Assembly (NCBI RefSeq): GCF_964340395.1
Contig: NC_135549.1
Coordinates: forward strand, 30,982,832 to 31,046,831
DNA: 64,000 bases
Origin: Glandiceps talaboti
Lineage: Eukaryota; Hemichordata; Enteropneusta; Spengelidae
Reading direction: 5' to 3'
The translations under genes were made by a program, and so were the position numbers. Each line of letters begins with the position of its first letter. Within the stretch, counting starts at the first letter, position 1. The notes under the pieces were generated by a model. That model saw nothing but the letters and a program-made list of their open reading frames with translations, did not search any database and was not told the DNA's origin. Below are positions 10,600-24,900 of this stretch, piece by piece.

Positions 10600-12310
10600 C
10601 ATTTGTAAACAACTAACTTTGTTCTATTGCAGTGTATGGTGGGAATAGAATAGAATAATTTGATAGTTGAATGGTGGTTATTCTACCTATATTAAAATGG
10701 AATGAATAATCCTTCTCCTTAGTAACATTTGTAAACAACTAACTTTGTTCTATTGCAGTGTATGGTGGGAATAGAATAGAGTAATTTGATGATAGAATGG
10801 TGATTATTCTACCTATATTAAAATGGAATAATCCTTCTCCTTAGTAACATTTGTAAACAACTAACTTTGTTCTATTGCAATGTATGATGGGAATAGAATA
10901 GAATAATTTGATGATAGAATGGTGATTATTCTACCTATATTAAAATGGAATAATCCTTCTCCTTAGTAACATTTGTAAACAACTTACTTTGTTCTATTGC
11001 AATGTATGATGGTAATAGCATAGAATAATTTGATAGTAGAGTGGTGATTATTCTACCTATATTAAAATGGAATAATTCTTCTCCTTAGTAACATTTGTAA
11101 ACAACTAACTTTGTTCTATAGCAATGTATGATGGTAATAGCATAGAATAATTTGATAGTAGAGTGGTGATTATTCTACCTATATTAAAATGGAATAATTC
11201 TTCTCCTTAGTAACATTTGAAAACAACTAACTTTGTTCTATTGCAGTGTATGGTGGGAATAGAATAGAATAATTTGATAGTAGAGTGGTGATTGTTCAAC
11301 ATATATTAAAATGGAATAATTCTTCTCCTTAGTAACATTTGTAAACAACTAACTTTGTTCTATTGCTGTGTATGATGGGAATAGAATAGAATAATTTGAT
11401 GATATAATGGTGATTATTCTACCTATATTAAAATGAAATAATCCTTTTCCTTAGTAACATTTGTAAACAACTAACTTTGTTCTATTGCAGTGTATGGTGA
11501 GAATAGAATAGAATAATTTGATAGTAGAGTGGTGATTGTTCAACATATATTAAAATGGAATAATCCTTCTCCTTAGTAACATTTGTAAACAACTAACTTT
11601 GTTCTATTGCAGTGTATGATGGGAATATAATAGAATAATTTGATAGTATAGTGGTGATTGATCAACCTATATTAAAATGGAATAATCCTTCTCCTTAGTA
11701 ACATTTGTAAACAACTAACTTTGTTTTATTGCAATGTATGATGGGAATAGAATAGAATATTTGATAGTAGAGTGGTGATTGTTCAACATATATTAAAATG
11801 GAATAATTCTTCTCCTTAGTAACATTTGTAAACAACTAACTTTGTTCTATTGCAATGTATGATGGTAATAGAATAGAATAATTTGATGATAGAATGGTGA
11901 TTATTCTACCTATATTAAAATCAAATAATCCTTTTCCTTAGTAACATTTGTAAACAACTAACTTTGCTCTATTGCAATGTATGATGGGAATAGAATAGAA
12001 TAATTTGATGATAGAATGGTGATTATTCTACCTATATTAAAATGGAATAATCCTTCTCCTTAGTAACATTTGTAAACAACTTACTTTGTTCTATTGCAAT
12101 GTATGATGGTAATAGCATAGAATAATTTGATAGTAGAGTGGTGATTATTCTACCTATATTAAAATGGAATAATTCTTCTCCTTAGTAACATTTGTAAACA
12201 ACTAACTTTGTTCTATTGCAGTGTATGGTGGGAATAGAATAGAATAATTTGATGATAGAATGGTGATTATTCTACCTATATTAAAATGAAATAATCCTTT
12301 TCCTTAGTAA
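10600..12310. repeat. 14-monomer HOR unit, 1711 bp
   Basis: Order is V, W, N, Q, K, E, X, S, T, U, R, P, Q, G. It keeps the TCAAAT R (11921, exactly 3300 bp after 8621) and the P, Q, G that the previous unit lost. It lacks the final GGTATTAG R. The three units 7300-12310 are thus one HOR in three deletion states. Confidence 0.93.
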
Positions 12311-15300
12311 CATTTGTAAACAACTAACTTTGTTCTATTGCAGTGTATGGTGGGAATAGAATAGAATAATTTGATAGTTGAATGGTGGTTATTCTACCTA
12401 TATTAAAATGGAATGAATAATCCTTCTCCTTAGTAACATTTGTAAACAACTAACTTTGTTCTATTGCAGTGTATGGTGGGAATAGAATAGAGTAATTTGA
12501 TGATAGAATGGTGATTATTCTACCTATATTAAAATGGAATAATCCTTCTCCTTAGTAACATTTGTAAACAACTAACTTTGTTCTATTGCAATGTATGATG
12601 GTAATAGAATAGAATAATTTGATGATAGAATGGTGATTATTCTACCTATATTAAAATGAAATAATCCTTTTCCTAGGTAATATTTGTAAACAACTTACTT
12701 TGTTCTATTGCAATGTATGATGGTAATAGCATAGAATAATTTGATAGTAGAGTGGTGATTATTCTACCTATATTAAAATGGAATAATCCTTCTCCTTAGT
12801 AACATTTGTAAACAACTAACTTTGTTCTATTGCAATGTATAATGGTAATAGCATAGAATAATTTGATAGTAGAGTGGTGATTATTCTACCTATATTAAAA
12901 TGGAATAATTCTTCTCCTTAGTAACATTTGTAAACAACTAACTTTGTTCTATAGCAATGTATGATGGTAATAGCATAGAATAATTTGATAGTAGAGTGGT
13001 GATTATTCTACCTATATTAAAATGGAATAATTCTTCTCCTTAGTAACATTTGAAAACAACTAACTTTGTTCTATTGCATTGTATGATGGGAATAGATTAG
13101 AATAATTTGATAGTAGAGTGGTGATTATTCTACCTATATTAAAATGGAATAATCCTTCTCCTTAGTAACATTTGTAAACAGCTTACTTTGTTCTATTGCA
13201 ATGTATGATGGTAATAGAATAGAATAATTTGATGATAGAATGGTGATTATTCTACCTATATTAAAATGGAATAATCCTTCTCCTTAGCAACATTTGTAAA
13301 CAACTAACTTTATTCTATTGCAATGTGTGATGGTAATAGCATAGAATAATTTGATAGTAGAGTGGTGATTATTCTACCTATATTAAAATGAAATAATCCT
13401 TTTCCTTAGTAACATTTGTAAACAACTAACTTTGTTCTATTGCAGTGTATGGTGGGAATAGAATAGAATAATTTGATAGTTGAATGGTGGTTATTCTACT
13501 TATATTAAAATGGAATGAATAATCCTTCTCCTTAGTAACATTTGTAAACAACTAACTTTGTTCTATTGCAGTGTATGGTGGGAATAGAATAGAGTAATTT
13601 GATGATAGAATGGTGATTATTCTACCTATATTAAAATGGAATAATCCTTCTCCTCAGTAACATTTGTAAACAACTAACTTTGTTCTATTGCAATGTATGA
13701 TGGTAATAGAATAGAATAATTTGATGATAGAATGGTGATTATTCTACCTATATTAAAATGAAATAACCCTTTTCCTTGGTAACATTTGTAAACAACTAAC
13801 TTTGTTCTATTGCAATGTATGATGGTAATAGCATAGAATAATTTGATAGTAGAGTGGTGATTATTCTACCTATATTAAAATGGAATAATTCTTCTCCTTA
13901 GTAACATTTGTAAACAACTAACTTTGTTCTATTGCAATGTATGATGGTATTAGAATAGAATAATTTGATGATAGAATGGTGATTATTCTACCTATATTAA
14001 AATGAAATAATCCTTTTCCTTAGTAACATTTGTAAACAACTAACTTTGTTCTATTGCAGTGTATGATGGTAATAGCATAGAATAATTTGATGATAGAATG
14101 GTGATTATTCTACCTATATTAAAATGGAATAATCCTTCTCCTTAGTAACATTTGTAAACAACTTACTTTGTTCTATTGCAATGTATGATGGTAATAGCAT
14201 AGAATAATTTGATAGTAGAGTGGTGATTATTCTACCTATATTAAAATGGAATAATTCTTCTCCTTAGTAACATTTGTAAACAACTAACTTTGTTCTATAG
14301 CAATGTATGATGGTAATAGCATAGAATAATTTGATAGTAGAGTGGTGATTATTCTACCTATATTAAAATGGAATAATTCTTCTCCTTAGTAACATTTGAA
14401 AACAACTAACTTTGTTCTATTGCAGTGTATGGTGGGAATAGAATAGAATAATTTGATAGTAGAGTGGTGATTGTTCAACATATATTAAAATGGAATAATT
14501 CTTCTCCTTAGTAACATTTGTAAACAACTAACTTTGTTCTATTGCAGTGTATGATGGGAATAGAATAGAATAATTTGATGATATAATGGTGATTATTCTA
14601 CCTATATTAAAATGAAATAATCCTTTTCCTTAGTAACATTTGTAAACAACTAATTTTGTTCTATTGCAGTGTATGGTGAGAATAGAATAGAATAATTTGA
14701 TAGTAGAGTGGTGATTGTTCAACATATATTAAAATGGAATAATCCTTCTCCTTAGTAACATTTGTAAACAACTAACTTTGTTCTATTGCAGTGTATGGTG
14801 GGAATAGAATAGAATAATTTGATAGTAGAGTGGTGATTGTTCAACATATATTAAAATGGAATAATTCTTCTCCTTAGTAACATTTGTAAACAACTAACTT
14901 TGTTCTATTGCAGTGTATGATGGGAATAGAATAGAATAATTTGATGATATAATGGTGATTATTCTACCTATATTAAAATGGAATAATTCTTCTCCTTAGT
15001 AACATTTGTAAACAACTAACTTTGTTCTATTGCAGTGTATGGTGGGAATAGAATAGAATAATTTGATGATAGAATGGTGATTATTCTACCTATATTAAAA
15101 TGAAATAATCCTTTTCCTTAGTAACATTTGTAAACAACTAACTTTGTTCTATTGCAGTGTATGGTGGGAATAGAATAGAATAATTTGATAGTTGAATGGT
15201 GGTTATTCTACCTATATTAAAATGGAATGAATAATCCTTCTCCTTAGTAACATTTGTAAACAACTAACTTTGTTCTATTGCAGTGTATGGTGGGAATAGA

Positions 15301-15372
15301 ATAGAGTAATTTGATGATAGAATGGTGATTATTCTACCTATATTAAAATGGAATAATCCTTCTCCTTAGTAA
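12311..15372. repeat. Start of the long HOR domain, about 25 monomers
   Basis: Order is V, W, R, Q, Q, K, E, R, Q, V', W, R, Q, R, Q', Q, K, E, X, S, S, X, G, V, W. New diagnostic classes appear: an E with GCATTG (13047), an R starting CAGCTTAC (13169), a Q starting after AGCAAC with TTTATTC (13291), V' with ACTTAT, W ending CCTCAG and R with AACCC. The V' to V' distance to the next unit is 3058 bp, four monomers less than the 3546-bp period that follows. The difference equals six monomers gained, three lost and one gained in the later unit. Confidence 0.85.
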
Positions 15373-18300
15373 CATTTGTAAACAACTAACTTTGTTCTAT
15401 TGCAATGTATGATGGTAATAGAATAGAATAATTTGATGATAGAATGGTGATTATTCTACCTATATTAAAATGAAATAATCCTTTTCCTTGGTAACATTTG
15501 TAAACAACTTACTTTGTTCTATTGCAATGTATGATGGTAATAGCATAGAATAATTTGATAGTAGAGTGGTGATTATTCTACCTATATTAAAATGGAATAA
15601 TCCTTGTCCTTAGTAACATTTGTAAACAACTAACTTTGTTCTATTGCAATGTATGATGGTAATAGCATAGAATAATTTGATAGTAGAGTGGTGATTATTC
15701 TACCTATATTAAAATGGAATAATTCTTCTCCTTAGTAACATTTGTAAACAACTTACTTTGTTCTATTGCAATGTATGATGGTAATAGAATAGAGTAATTT
15801 GATGATAGAATGGTGATTATTCTACCTATATTAAAATGAAATAATCCTTTTCCTTAGTAACATTTGTAAACAACTAACTTTGTTCTATTGCAATGTATAA
15901 TGGTAATAGCATAGAATAATTTGATAGTAGAGTGGTGATTATTCTACCTATATTAAAATGGAATAATTCTTCTCCTTAGTAACATTTGTAAACAACTAAC
16001 TTTGTTCTATAGCAATGTATGATGGTAATAGCATAGAATAATTTGATAGTAGAGTGGTGATTATTCTACCTATATTAAAATGGAATAATTCTACTCCTTA
16101 GTAACATTTGAAAACAACTAACTTTGTTCTATTGCATTGTATGATGGGAATAGAATAGAATAATTTGATAGTAGAGTGGTGATTATTCTACCTATATTAA
16201 AATGGAATAATCCTTCTCCTTAGTAACATTTGTAAACAGCTTACTTTGTTCTATTGCAATGTATGATGGTAATAGAATAGAATAATTTGATGATAGAATG
16301 GTGATTATTCTACCTATATTAAAATGGAATAATCCTTCTCCTTAGCAACATTTGTAAACAACTAACTTTATTCTATTGCAATGTGTGATGGTAATAGCAT
16401 AGAATAATTTGATAGTAGAGTGGTGATTATTCTACCTATATTAAAATGAAATAATCCTTTTCCTTAGTAACATTTGTAAACAACTAACTTTGTTCTATTG
16501 CAGTGTATGGTGGGAATAGAATAGAATAATTTGATAGTTGAATGGTGGTTATTCTACTTATATTAAAATGGAATGAATAATCCTTCTCCTTAGTAACATT
16601 TGTAAACAACTAACTTTGTTCTATTGCAGTGTATGGTGGGAATAGAATAGAGTAATTTGATGATAGAATGGTGATTATTCTACCTATATTAAAATGGAAT
16701 AATCCTTCTCCTCAGTAACATTTGTAAACAACTAACTTTGTTCTATTGCAATGTATGATGGTAATAGAATAGAATAATTTGATGATAGAATGGTGATTAT
16801 TCTACCTATATTAAAATGAAATAACCCTTTTCCTTGGTAACATTTGTAAACAACTTACTTTGTTCTATTGCAATGTATGATGGTAATAGCATAGAATAAT
16901 TTGATAGTAGAGTGGTGATTATTCTACCTATATTAAAATGGAATAATCCTTCTCCTTAGTAACATTTGTAAACAACTAACTTTGTTCTATTGCAATGTAT
17001 GATGGTAATAGCATAGAATAATTTGATAGTAGAGTGGTGATTATTCTACCTATATTAAAATGGAATAATTCTTCTCCTTAGTAACATTTGTAAACAACTA
17101 ACTTTGTTCTATTGCAATGTATGATGGTATTAGAATAGAATAATTTGATGATAGAATGGTGATTATTCTACCTATATTAAAATGAAATAATCCTTTTCCT
17201 TAGTAACATTTGTAAACAACTAACTTTGTTCTATTGCAGTGTATGATGGTAATAGCATAGAATAATTTGATGATAGAATGGTGATTATTCTACCTATATT
17301 AAAATGGAATAATCCTTCTCCTTAGTAACATTTGTAAACAACTTACTTTGTTCTATTGCAATGTATGATGGTAATAGCATAGAATAATTTGATAGTAGAG
17401 TGGTGATTATTCTACCTATATTAAAATGGAATAATTCTTCTCCTTAGTAACATTTGTAAACAACTAACTTTGTTCTATAGCAATGTATGATGGTAATAGC
17501 ATAGAATAATTTGATAGTAGAGTGGTGATTATTCTACCTATATTAAAATGGAATAATTCTTCTCCTTAGTAACATTTGAAAACAACTAACTTTGTTCTAT
17601 TGCAGTGTATGGTGGGAATAGAATAGAATAATTTGATAGTAGAGTGGTGATTGTTCAACATATATTAAAATGGAATAATTCTTCTCCTTAGTAACATTTG
17701 TAAACAACTAACTTTGTTCTATTGCAGTGTATGATGGGAATAGAATAGAATAATTTGATGATATAATGGTGATTATTCTACCTATATTAAAATGAAATAA
17801 TCCTTTTCCTTAGTAACATTTGTAAACAACTAATTTTGTTCTATTGCAGTGTATGGTGGGAATAGAATAGAATAATTTGATGATAGAATGGTGATTATTC
17901 TACCTATATTAAAATGAAATAATCCTTTTCCTTAGTAACATTTGTAAACAACTAACTTTGTTCTATTGCAGTGTATGGTGGGAATAGAATAGAATAATTT
18001 GATAGTTGAATGGTGGTTATTCTACCTATATTAAAATGGAATGAATAATCCTTCTCCTTAGTAACATTTGTAAACAACTAACTTTGTTCTATTGCAGTGT
18101 ATGGTGGGAATAGAATAGAGTAATTTGATGATAGAATGGTGATTATTCTACCTATATTAAAATGGAATAATCCTTCTCCTTAGTAACATTTGTAAACAAC
18201 TAACTTTGTTCTATTGCAATGTATGATGGTAATAGAATAGAATAATTTGATGATAGAATGGTGATTATTCTACCTATATTAAAATGAAATAATCCTTTTC

Positions 18301-18918
18301 CTTGGTAACATTTGTAAACAACTTACTTTGTTCTATTGCAATGTATGATGGTAATAGCATATAATAATTTGATAGTAGAGTGGTGATTATTCTACCTATA
18401 TTAAAATGGAATAATCCTTGTCCTTAGTAACATTTGTAAACAACTAACTTTGTTCTATTGCAATGTATGATGGTAATAGCATAGAATAATTTGATAGTAG
18501 AGTGGTGATTATTCTACCTATATTAAAATGGAATAATTCTTCTCCTTAGTAACATTTGTAAACAACTTACTTTGTTCTATTGCAATGTATGATGGTAATA
18601 GAATAGAGTAATTTGATGATAGAATGGTGATTATTCTACCTATATTAAAATGAAATAATCCTTTTCCTTAGTAACATTTGTAAACAACTAACTTTGTTCT
18701 ATTGCAATGTATGATGGGAATAGAATAGAATAATTTGATGATAGAATGGTGATTATTCTACCTATATTAAAATGGAATAATCCTTCTCCTTAGTAACATT
18801 TGTAAACAACTAACTTTGTTCTATTGCAATGTATGATGGTAATAGCATAGAATAATTTGATAGTAGAGTGGTGATTATTCTACCTATATTAAAATGGAAT
18901 AATCCTTGTCCTTAGTAA
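15373..18918. repeat. 29-monomer HOR unit, 3546 bp, first copy
   Basis: Order is R, Q, Q, W-type, Q, K, E, R, Q, V', W, R, Q, Q, R, Q', Q, K, E, X, G, V, W, R, Q, Q, W-type, N, Q. Markers shared with the next copy at exactly +3546 include CTTGTCC (15606), GTATAATGG, TCTACTCC (near 16090), GCATTG, GGTATTAG (17128), TAATTTTG (17831) and the rare CATATAAT (18355). Agreement holds through 18796. The 29th monomer differs (Q with CTTGTCC here, J at 22343). Confidence 0.95.
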
Positions 18919-21900
18919 CATTTGTAAACAACTAACTTTGTTCTATTGCAATGTATGATGGTAATAGAATAGAATAATTTGATGATAGAATGGTGATTAT
19001 TCTACCTATATTAAAATGAAATAATCCTTTTCCTTGGTAACATTTGTAAACAACTTACTTTGTTCTATTGCAATGTATGATGGTAATAGCATAGAATAAT
19101 TTGATAGTAGAGTGGTGATTATTCTACCTATATTAAAATGGAATAATCCTTGTCCTTAGTAACATTTGTAAACAACTAACTTTGTTCTATTGCAATGTAT
19201 GATGGTAATAGCATAGAATAATTTGATAGTAGAGTGGTGATTATTCTACCTATATTAAAATGGAATAATTCTTCTCCTTAGTAACATTTGTAAACAACTT
19301 ACTTTGTTCTATTGCAATGTATGATGGTAATAGAATAGAGTAATTTGATGATAGAATGGTGATTATTCTACCTATATTAAAATGAAATAATCCTTTTCCT
19401 TAGTAACATTTGTAAACAACTAACTTTGTTCTATTGCAATGTATAATGGTAATAGCATAGAATAATTTGATAGTAGAGTGGTGATTATTCTACCTATATT
19501 AAAATGGAATAATTCTTCTCCTTAGTAACATTTGTAAACAACTAACTTTGTTCTATAGCAATGTATGATGGTAATAGCATAGAATAATTTGATAGTAGAG
19601 TGGTGATTATTCTACCTATATTAAAATGGAATAATTCTACTCCTTAGTAACATTTGAAAACAACTAACTTTGTTCTATTGCATTGTATGATGGGAATAGA
19701 ATAGAATAATTTGATAGTAGAGTGGTGATTATTCTACCTATATTAAAATGGAATAATCCTTCTCCTTAGTAACATTTGTAAACAGCTTACTTTGTTCTAT
19801 TGCAATGTATGATGGTAATAGAATAGAATAATTTGATGATAGAATGGTGATTATTCTACCTATATTAAAATGGAATAATCCTTCTCCTTAGCAACATTTG
19901 TAAACAACTAACTTTATTCTATTGCAATGTGTGATGGTAATAGCATAGAATAATTTGATAGTAGAGTGGTGATTATTCTACCTATATTAAAATGAAATAA
20001 TCCTTTTCCTTAGTAACATTTGTAAACAACTAACTTTGTTCTATTGCAGTGTATGGTGGGAATAGAATAGAATAATTTGATAGTTGAATGGTGGTTATTC
20101 TACTTATATTAAAATGGAATGAATAATCCTTCTCCTTAGTAACATTTGTAAACAACTAACTTTGTTCTATTGCAGTGTATGGTGGGAATAGAATAGAGTA
20201 ATTTGATGATAGAATGGTGATTATTCTACCTATATTAAAATGGAATAATCCTTCTCCTCAGTAACATTTGTAAACAACTAACTTTGTTCTATTGCAATGT
20301 ATGATGGTAATAGAATAGAATAATTTGATGATAGAATGGTGATTATTCTACCTATATTAAAATGAAATAACCCTTTTCCTTGGTAACATTTGTAAACAAC
20401 TTACTTTGTTCTATTGCAATGTATGATGGTAATAGCATAGAATAATTTGATAGTAGAGTGGTGATTATTCTACCTATATTAAAATGGAATAATCCTTCTC
20501 CTTAGTAACATTTGTAAACAACTAACTTTGTTCTATTGCAATGTATGATGGTAATAGCATAGAATAATTTGATAGTAGAGTGGTGATTATTCTACCTATA
20601 TTAAAATGGAATAATTCTTCTCCTTAGTAACATTTGTAAACAACTAACTTTGTTCTATTGCAATGTATGATGGTATTAGAATAGAATAATTTGATGATAG
20701 AATGGTGATTATTCTACCTATATTAAAATGAAATAATCCTTTTCCTTAGTAACATTTGTAAACAACTAACTTTGTTCTATTGCAGTGTATGATGGTAATA
20801 GCATAGAATAATTTGATGATAGAATGGTGATTATTCTACCTATATTAAAATGGAATAATCCTTCTCCTTAGTAACATTTGTAAACAACTTACTTTGTTCT
20901 ATTGCAATGTATGATGGTAATAGCATAGAATAATTTGATAGTAGAGTGGTGATTATTCTACCTATATTAAAATGGAATAATTCTTCTCCTTAGTAACATT
21001 TGTAAACAACTAACTTTGTTCTATAGCAATGTATGATGGTAATAGCATAGAATAATTTGATAGTAGAGTGGTGATTATTCTACCTATATTAAAATGGAAT
21101 AATTCTTCTCCTTAGTAACATTTGAAAACAACTAACTTTGTTCTATTGCAGTGTATGGTGGGAATAGAATAGAATAATTTGATAGTAGAGTGGTGATTGT
21201 TCAACATATATTAAAATGGAATAATTCTTCTCCTTAGTAACATTTGTAAACAACTAACTTTGTTCTATTGCAGTGTATGATGGGAATAGAATAGAATAAT
21301 TTGATGATATAATGGTGATTATTCTACCTATATTAAAATGAAATAATCCTTTTCCTTAGTAACATTTGTAAACAACTAATTTTGTTCTATTGCAGTGTAT
21401 GGTGGGAATAGAATAGAATAATTTGATGATAGAATGGTGATTATTCTACCTATATTAAAATGAAATAATCCTTTTCCTTAGTAACATTTGTAAACAACTA
21501 ACTTTGTTCTATTGCAGTGTATGGTGGGAATAGAATAGAATAATTTGATAGTTGAATGGTGGTTATTCTACCTATATTAAAATGGAATGAATAATCCTTC
21601 TCCTTAGTAACATTTGTAAACAACTAACTTTGTTCTATTGCAGTGTATGGTGGGAATAGAATAGAGTAATTTGATGATAGAATGGTGATTATTCTACCTA
21701 TATTAAAATGGAATAATCCTTCTCCTTAGTAACATTTGTAAACAACTAACTTTGTTCTATTGCAATGTATGATGGTAATAGAATAGAATAATTTGATGAT
21801 AGAATGGTGATTATTCTACCTATATTAAAATGAAATAATCCTTTTCCTTGGTAACATTTGTAAACAACTTACTTTGTTCTATTGCAATGTATGATGGTAA

Positions 21901-24900
21901 TAGCATATAATAATTTGATAGTAGAGTGGTGATTATTCTACCTATATTAAAATGGAATAATCCTTGTCCTTAGTAACATTTGTAAACAACTAACTTTGTT
22001 CTATTGCAATGTATGATGGTAATAGCATAGAATAATTTGATAGTAGAGTGGTGATTATTCTACCTATATTAAAATGGAATAATTCTTCTCCTTAGTAACA
22101 TTTGTAAACAACTTACTTTGTTCTATTGCAATGTATGATGGTAATAGAATAGAGTAATTTGATGATAGAATGGTGATTATTCTACCTATATTAAAATGAA
22201 ATAATCCTTTTCCTTAGTAACATTTGTAAACAACTAACTTTGTTCTATTGCAATGTATGATGGGAATAGAATAGAATAATTTGATGATAGAATGGTGATT
22301 ATTCTACCTATATTAAAATGGAATAATCCTTCTCCTTAGTAACATTTGTAAACAACTAACTTTGTTCTATTGCAATGTAGGATTGCAATAGCATAGAATA
22401 ATTTGATAGTAGAGTGGTGATTATTCTACCTATATTAAAATGGAATAATTCTTCTCCTTAGTAACATTTGTAAACAACTAACTTTGTTCTATAGCAATGT
22501 ATGATGGTAATAGCATAGAATAATTTGATAGTAGAGTGGTGATTATTCTACCTATATTAAAATGGAATAATACTTCTCCTTAGTAACATTTGTAAACAAC
22601 TAACTTTGTTCTATTGCAGTGTATGATGGGAATATAATAGAATAATTTGATAGTAGAGTGGTGATTGATCAACCTATATTAAAATGGAATAATCCTTCTC
22701 CTTAGTAACATTTGTAAACAACTAACTTTGTTCTATTGCAGTGTATGATGGGAATATAATAGAATAATTTGATAGTATAGTGGTGATTGATCAACCTATA
22801 TTAAAATGGAATAATCCTTCTCCTTAGTAACATTTGTAAACAACTAACTTTGTTCTATTGCAGTGTATGATGGGAATATAATAGAATAATTTGATAGTAT
22901 AGTGGTGATTGATCAACCTATATTAAAATGGAATAATCCTTCTCCTTAGTAACATTTGTAAACAACTAACTTTGTTCTATTGCAATGTATGATGGGAATA
23001 GAATAGAATATTTGATAGTAGAGTGGTGATTGTTCAACATATATTAAAATGGAATAATCCTTCTCCTTAGTAACATTTGTAAACAACTAACTTTGTTCTA
23101 TTGCAGTGTATGATGGGAATATAATAGAATAATTTGATAGTATAGTGGTGATTGATCAACCTATATTAAAATGGAATAATCCTTCTCCTTAGTAACATTT
23201 GTAAACAACTAACTTTGTTCTATTGCAATGTATGATGGTAATAGAATAGAATAATTTGATGATAGAATGGTGATTATTCTACCTATATTAAAATGAAATA
23301 ATCCTTTTCCATGGTAACATTTGTAAACAACTTACTTTGTTCTATTGCAATGTATGATGGTAATAGCATAGAATAATTTGATAGTAGAGTGGTGATTATT
23401 CTACCTATATTAAAATGGAATAATCCTTCTCCTTAGTAACATTTGAAAACAACTAACTTTGTTCTATTGCAGTGTATGATGGGAATAGAATAGAATAATT
23501 TGATAGTAGAGTGGTGATTATTCTACCTATATTAAAATGGAATAATCCTTCTCCTTAGTAACATTTGTAAACAACTAACTTTGTTCTATTGCAATGTATG
23601 ATGGTAATAGAATAGAATAATTTGATGATAGAATGGTGATTATTCTACCTATATTAAAATGGAATAATCCTTCTCCTTAGCAACATTTGTAAACAACTAA
23701 CTTTATTCTATTGCAATGTGTGATGGTAATAGCATAGAATAATTTGATAGTAGAGTGGTGATTATTCTACCTATTTTAAAATGAAATAATCCTTTTCCTT
23801 AGTAACATTTGTAAACAACTAACTTTGTTCTATTGCAGTGTATGGTGGGAATAGAATAGAATAATTTGATAGTTGAATGGTGGTTATTCTACTTATATTA
23901 AAATGGAATGAATAATCCTTCTCCTTAGTAACATTTGTAAACAACTAACTTTGTTCTATTGCAGTGTATGGTGGGAATAGAATAGAGTAATTTGATGATA
24001 GAATGGTGATTATTCTACCTATATTAAAATGGAATAATCCTTCTCCTCAGTAACATTTGTAAACAACTAACTTTGTTCTATTGCAATGTATGATGGTAAT
24101 AGAATAGAATAATTTGATGATAGAATGGTGATTATTCTACCTATATTAAAATGAAATAACCCTTTTCCTTGGTAACATTTGTAAACAACTTACTTTGTTC
24201 TATTGCAATGTATGATGGTAATAGCATAGAATAATTTGATAGTAGAGTGGTGATTATTCTACCTATATTAAAATGGAATAATCCTTCTCCTTAGTAACAT
24301 TTGTAAACAACTTACTTTGTTCTATTGCAATGTATGATGGTAATAGCATAGAATAATTTGATAGTAGAGTGGTGATTATTCTACCTATATTAAAATGGAA
24401 TAATTCTTCTCCTTAGTAACATTTGTAAACAACTAACTTTGTTCTATTGCAATGTATGATGGTAATAGAATAGAATAATTTGATGATAGAATGGTGATTA
24501 TTCTACCTATATTAAAATGAAATAATCCTTTTCCTTAGTAACATTTGTAAACAACTAACTTTGTTCTATTGCAGTGTATGATGGTAATAGCATAGAATAA
24601 TTTGATGATAGAATGGTGATTATTCTACCTATATTAAAATGGAATAATCCTTCTCCTTAGTAACATTTGTAAACAACTAACTTTGTTCTATTGCAGTGTA
24701 TGATGGGAATAGAATAGAATAATTTGATGATAGAATGGTGATTATTCTACCTATATTAAAATGGAATAATCCTTCTCCTTAGTAACATTTGTAAACAACT
24801 TACTTTGTTCTATTGCAATGTATGATGGTAATAGCATAGAATAATTTGATAGTAGAGTGGTGATTATTCTACCTATATTAAAATGGAATAATTCTTCTCC

